Below are positions 61,678 through 64,000 of a stretch of DNA of 64,000 nucleotides, in pieces (within the stretch, counting starts at the first letter, position 1; the number at the start of each line of letters is the position of its first letter). Source of the stretch: Phycisphaerales bacterium (GTDB lineage Bacteria > Planctomycetota > Phycisphaerae > UBA1845 > Fen-1342); NCBI GenBank assembly GCA_016710275.1, contig JADJXS010000001.1:682001-746000 (forward strand). The letters are read 5' to 3'. Position numbers and translations under genes: made by a program. Under the pieces are notes generated by a model. It worked only from the letters and a program-made list of their open reading frames with translations, ran no database searches and was not told where the DNA came from.

Positions 61678-62853
61678 TTACACCTCATTCGAAGCGCGGC
61701 GACGGCGCATCAGCAAGACCGCGCCAAGTCCCAACAGCGAGATCATTCCCGGCTCCGGCACCGGCTGCGTCCAGAGCAGTGCCTGATTCTGCCCGGCGGT
61801 TGCGTTGTAGCCATACCCCGCCACGAAGTAGTTCAGGCCGTCGCTCCAGATGCCGGTCGCGCGCGAGGTCAGGAAGCTGCCGGGCAGCACGGCGTGCAGG
61901 TTTTCCCAGGATGCGGCGGTTCCGCTCCAGAGCGCCGCGCGCTCCAGCCCGCCGATGTTCGCGTAGCCCACCTGCTTGCCGCCGAATATGCCGAACGCGA
62001 TCGATGACCCGGTTCCGGCAGGATGCAGATCGACCCACGACCCCGCTGTGCCGCTCCAGTGCCCCGCATGGTCCACGCCCGCAATCACGGCATACCCCGC
62101 CTGTTTCCCCGCGCGCACCGCGTAGGCGTGCGACTCCGGCGAGCCGGCCGGGTTCAAATCGACCCATGATGCCGCCGTGCCGGTCCATAGGCTGGCCCGG
62201 TATTGACCGCCCACGTGCGCTTGCCCCACCTGCTGGCCGCCGTGGACTCCGAATGCCTCCGACCCGATTGATCCGGCAGGATCGAGGCTGACCGCGGACG
62301 CGGCGGTGCCCGTCCACACGGTCGCGTGTGCGCCGGTCATCCCGATGGCCCAGCCCACCTGCTGCACGCCGTCTGTTCCACGCGCCTGCGAATGGTCGTA
62401 TCCGGCCGGATGCAGGTCCACGAACGATGCCGCCGAGCCGGTCCAGATGCCCGCGTGGTCGAAGATGCCATAGGTGGCGCGGCCGACCTGTTGTCCGCCG
62501 GCCGCACCCCACGCCGCCGAGGAATCCGCCCCGGCCGGGTTCATGTTGACCCACGAGCCGGCCGTGCTGCTCCACAGGCTGGCGTTCCAGTTGACTCCCG
62601 TGAAGGCCCAGCCGACCTGCTGGCCCGAGCCTGTTCCAAAGGCCATCGTATGGCCCGGTCCGGCCGGGTGCAGGTTGGTCACGGTCCATGCCGCGCCGGC
62701 CGTCGGAGACACCAAGCCAATCAGACCGCCGGCGATCACGGCGCTGCCGGCAAGGCGCCGAAACAGGCTTCGATACAGATGCGGGAGGGCGGATGAGCGA
62801 GCGGGGGTGCATGCAACGGGCGCAGTGCGCCCGCGCGCGGAATGAACGGCCAT
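61678..62853 (-). CDS. PEP-CTERM protein with HAF-like repeats
   Basis: A 391-residue secreted protein. ATG 62853 sits behind GGAGGAGGAG. A signal peptide (SLFRRLAGSAVIAGGLIG) is followed by six repeats of about 45 residues and a partial seventh, each with NPAG or HPAG, GGQQVGxA and an ALWTGTAAS-like end. The spacing recalls HAF repeats and suggests a beta-propeller. The C-terminus carries the sorting signal VPEPGMISLLGLGAVLLM then RRRR, expected to be cut by an exosortase. No exosortase gene is in the window. Confidence 0.92.
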   Translation of the reverse strand: MAVHSARGRTAPVACTPARSSALPHLYRSLFRRLAGSAVIAGGLIGLVSPTAGAAWTVTNLHPAGPGHTMAFGTGSGQQVGWAFTGVNWNASLWSSTAGSWVNMNPAGADSSAAWGAAGGQQVGRATYGIFDHAGIWTGSAASFVDLHPAGYDHSQARGTDGVQQVGWAIGMTGAHATVWTGTAASAVSLDPAGSIGSEAFGVHGGQQVGQAHVGGQYRASLWTGTAASWVDLNPAGSPESHAYAVRAGKQAGYAVIAGVDHAGHWSGTAGSWVDLHPAGTGSSIAFGIFGGKQVGYANIGGLERAALWSGTAASWENLHAVLPGSFLTSRATGIWSDGLNYFVAGYGYNATAGQNQALLWTQPVPEPGMISLLGLGAVLLMRRRRASNEV

Positions 62854-63045
62854 TGATCTCCTCCTCCGGCAGTCGTGGCTCGCTGGGGAAATTTGCGAGG
62901 CGGCGCGCTGCGGCACGGGAAATGCAAAACCGCCGCAGGCGTTCCGCGGATCCACTCCGCCGCGAACATTGTCACGGGTCGATGCTTCGCAAGTCAAGCA
63001 ATTCCTGCGATCAGGGGGGCGATTGAGCCGCGCGACGCGTCTGAG

Positions 63046-63735
63046 TTATCGCGCGATCCGCCATTCGCGGCGCGCCCTCCGCCCCAGCACCAGCACGATC
63101 AACAGCCCGGCGATCGACGTCGGCTCCGGCACCGCGATCGGCGACTGCCGCAGCGTGAACGTCGTGATGCCGTCGGGAACGTCGATGTGAAACAGGATGC
63201 CGCTGGCAAAGGCGGCATGCGGCATGAAGCCGGTGGCGATCAGATCCAGCTCGGTCGGCGGCAGGCCGGTGAAGAAGGGACCGAACGTGTTCGGGGAGTT
63301 GAAGTCCGGGGCGTCAAAATCCAGCCCGCCACCGGCAGCCGCCTTGACGAAGCCGGAGCCGACGCCGAATCCGAGCTCGAGGTGATAGCCGCTCCAGTCC
63401 AGGCCGGTGCTGTTGTTGACGCCCTCTTCAATGCGATATTCGGTAACGCCGCCCGTATCGGCCACGGTGAACTCGATGTCCACCGGGCCGATGCCGACGT
63501 AGTTCTTCTGCAGGATGAACACGACATTGGGCGATACGCCGGCGACGTCGTCATTGTTGGGATCGGAGGGAGCGACGATGAACTCGCCCGCGACAGACGC
63601 CACACCCGAATGCCACGCCAGACCGGTGATCTCTCCCGCCTGCGCATGGGCGGAGGCGAGAATCGCCGGCAGAGCCGCGCACAGCACGCGCGCCAGAATC
63701 CGCGCAGGGGCGGAACCAATCGTCAGGGTTCCCAT
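63046..63735 (-). CDS. PEP-CTERM protein
   Basis: A 229-residue secreted protein with an N-terminal signal (ILARVLCAALPAILASAHAQA) and a beta-rich body (EYRIEEGVNNSTGLDWSGY, LELGFGVGSGF) resembling choice-of-anchor domains. The C-terminal sorting signal is VPEPTSIAGLLIVLVLG followed by RRARR. ATG 63735 lies four bases after GGAGGAGG, the same strong site as in the neighbouring PEP-CTERM gene. Function unknown; probably exported to the outer layer or matrix. Confidence 0.92.
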   Translation of the reverse strand: MGTLTIGSAPARILARVLCAALPAILASAHAQAGEITGLAWHSGVASVAGEFIVAPSDPNNDDVAGVSPNVVFILQKNYVGIGPVDIEFTVADTGGVTEYRIEEGVNNSTGLDWSGYHLELGFGVGSGFVKAAAGGGLDFDAPDFNSPNTFGPFFTGLPPTELDLIATGFMPHAAFASGILFHIDVPDGITTFTLRQSPIAVPEPTSIAGLLIVLVLGRRARREWRIAR

Positions 63736-63930
63736 GATTCCTCCTCCAATTCTCTCGATGTGTGGCGCAGGCGACCCCGCTCCTCAACGGGGCGCAGCCG
63801 GCGCAGGGTGTGAGACCGGGTCTCATCGTAGCGGGTTCGATCCGGCAAACATACAAAAAACGGGGAATTCGCGGGCGGAATACGAGCAGGCGCTGATCGC
63901 AAGATGTGATTTCGGAGTGCGATTGCGATG

Positions 63931-64000
63931 TCATTCCGCGGGCGGAATGTCGGCGTTTCCGAAGCCGCGCCGCCCGACGCCCAGCTCGCTCCGCAGGCCG
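63931..64000 (-). CDS. Possible C-terminus of a gene running past the window edge
   Basis: A minus-strand frame open to the window end that closes at TGA 63931 and would end GLRSELGVGRRGFGNADIPPAE. Only 22 codons are visible, so neither the family nor even the reality of the gene can be judged. A T6 run on the minus strand about 70 bases further on (near 63855-63860) could belong to its terminator, without an obvious stem. Confidence 0.3.
   Translation of the reverse strand, partial: GLRSELGVGRRGFGNADIPPAE

Overview
The window reads as a piece of a GC-rich planctomycete chromosome, probably from the Phycisphaerae side of the phylum. This is inferred from gene content, not from a database match. 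The evidence is a prepilin-type secreted protein with the FADGH signature, a lamin-tail/dockerin protein, two PEP-CTERM proteins, two Hanks-type Ser/Thr kinases, a Tat-exported Gfo/Idh/MocA oxidoreductase and an M50/HlyD surface operon. Most of the window is densely coding. Lower-GC patches (about 1.66-2.19 kb, 4.06-4.61 kb and 32.3-34.3 kb) look acquired.

Layout. 0-1.7 kb: 3' part of a DUF885 gene. 1.8-4.6 kb: a multi-TM membrane-protein gene split by an IS66-family element with a perfect 8-bp target duplication; the transposase is decayed. 5.4-10.2 kb: an OmpA-type lipoprotein and carB. 10.2-14.8 kb (minus): a Ser/Thr kinase with TPRs, coupled by an ATGA overlap to a PAS-rich hybrid histidine kinase. 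15.3-16.5 kb (minus): a duplicated PTPS/QueD-type enzyme and a thioredoxin-like [2Fe-2S] ferredoxin. 16.7-19.7 kb: a lipoprotein fusing three peptidoglycan-enzyme-like domains. 19.8-26 kb: a CE7-type esterase, a Cys-rich repeat protein, ftsK and an alkaline-phosphatase-superfamily hydrolase.

26.1-32.2 kb holds the translation block: promoter, tRNA-Thr, tuf, rpmG, tRNA-Trp, secE, nusG, rplK, a small unknown ORF, rplA, rplJ, rplL and a hairpin terminator. rpoB does not follow. 32.3-35.4 kb (minus): a restriction-modification cassette with two SPP-type amino-methyltransferases and an HNH nuclease. 35.5-40.3 kb: an OmpR-type regulator, then exported proteins. 40.3-40.5 kb: tandem repeats. 40.5-41.9 kb (minus): the oxidoreductase.

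42.1-47.7 kb is the most unusual cluster: a HlyD adaptor, a PilZ protein, a GAF-HlyD membrane fusion and a PqqD-like/M50/HlyD membrane protein in one tight operon. It looks like an export or surface-processing machine with a cyclic-di-GMP input. After it come mfd, the bat-like pair (batD/batE), a DUF6941-like gene, a second Ser/Thr kinase, a cyanophycinase-like lipoprotein whose 3' end overlaps tRNA-His, an acyl-CoA mutase large subunit, a pseudo-receiver and btaB-btaA (betaine lipid synthesis). Two PEP-CTERM proteins close the window.

No CRISPR array, rRNA or prophage was seen. All family calls were made by eye from motifs and domain order.
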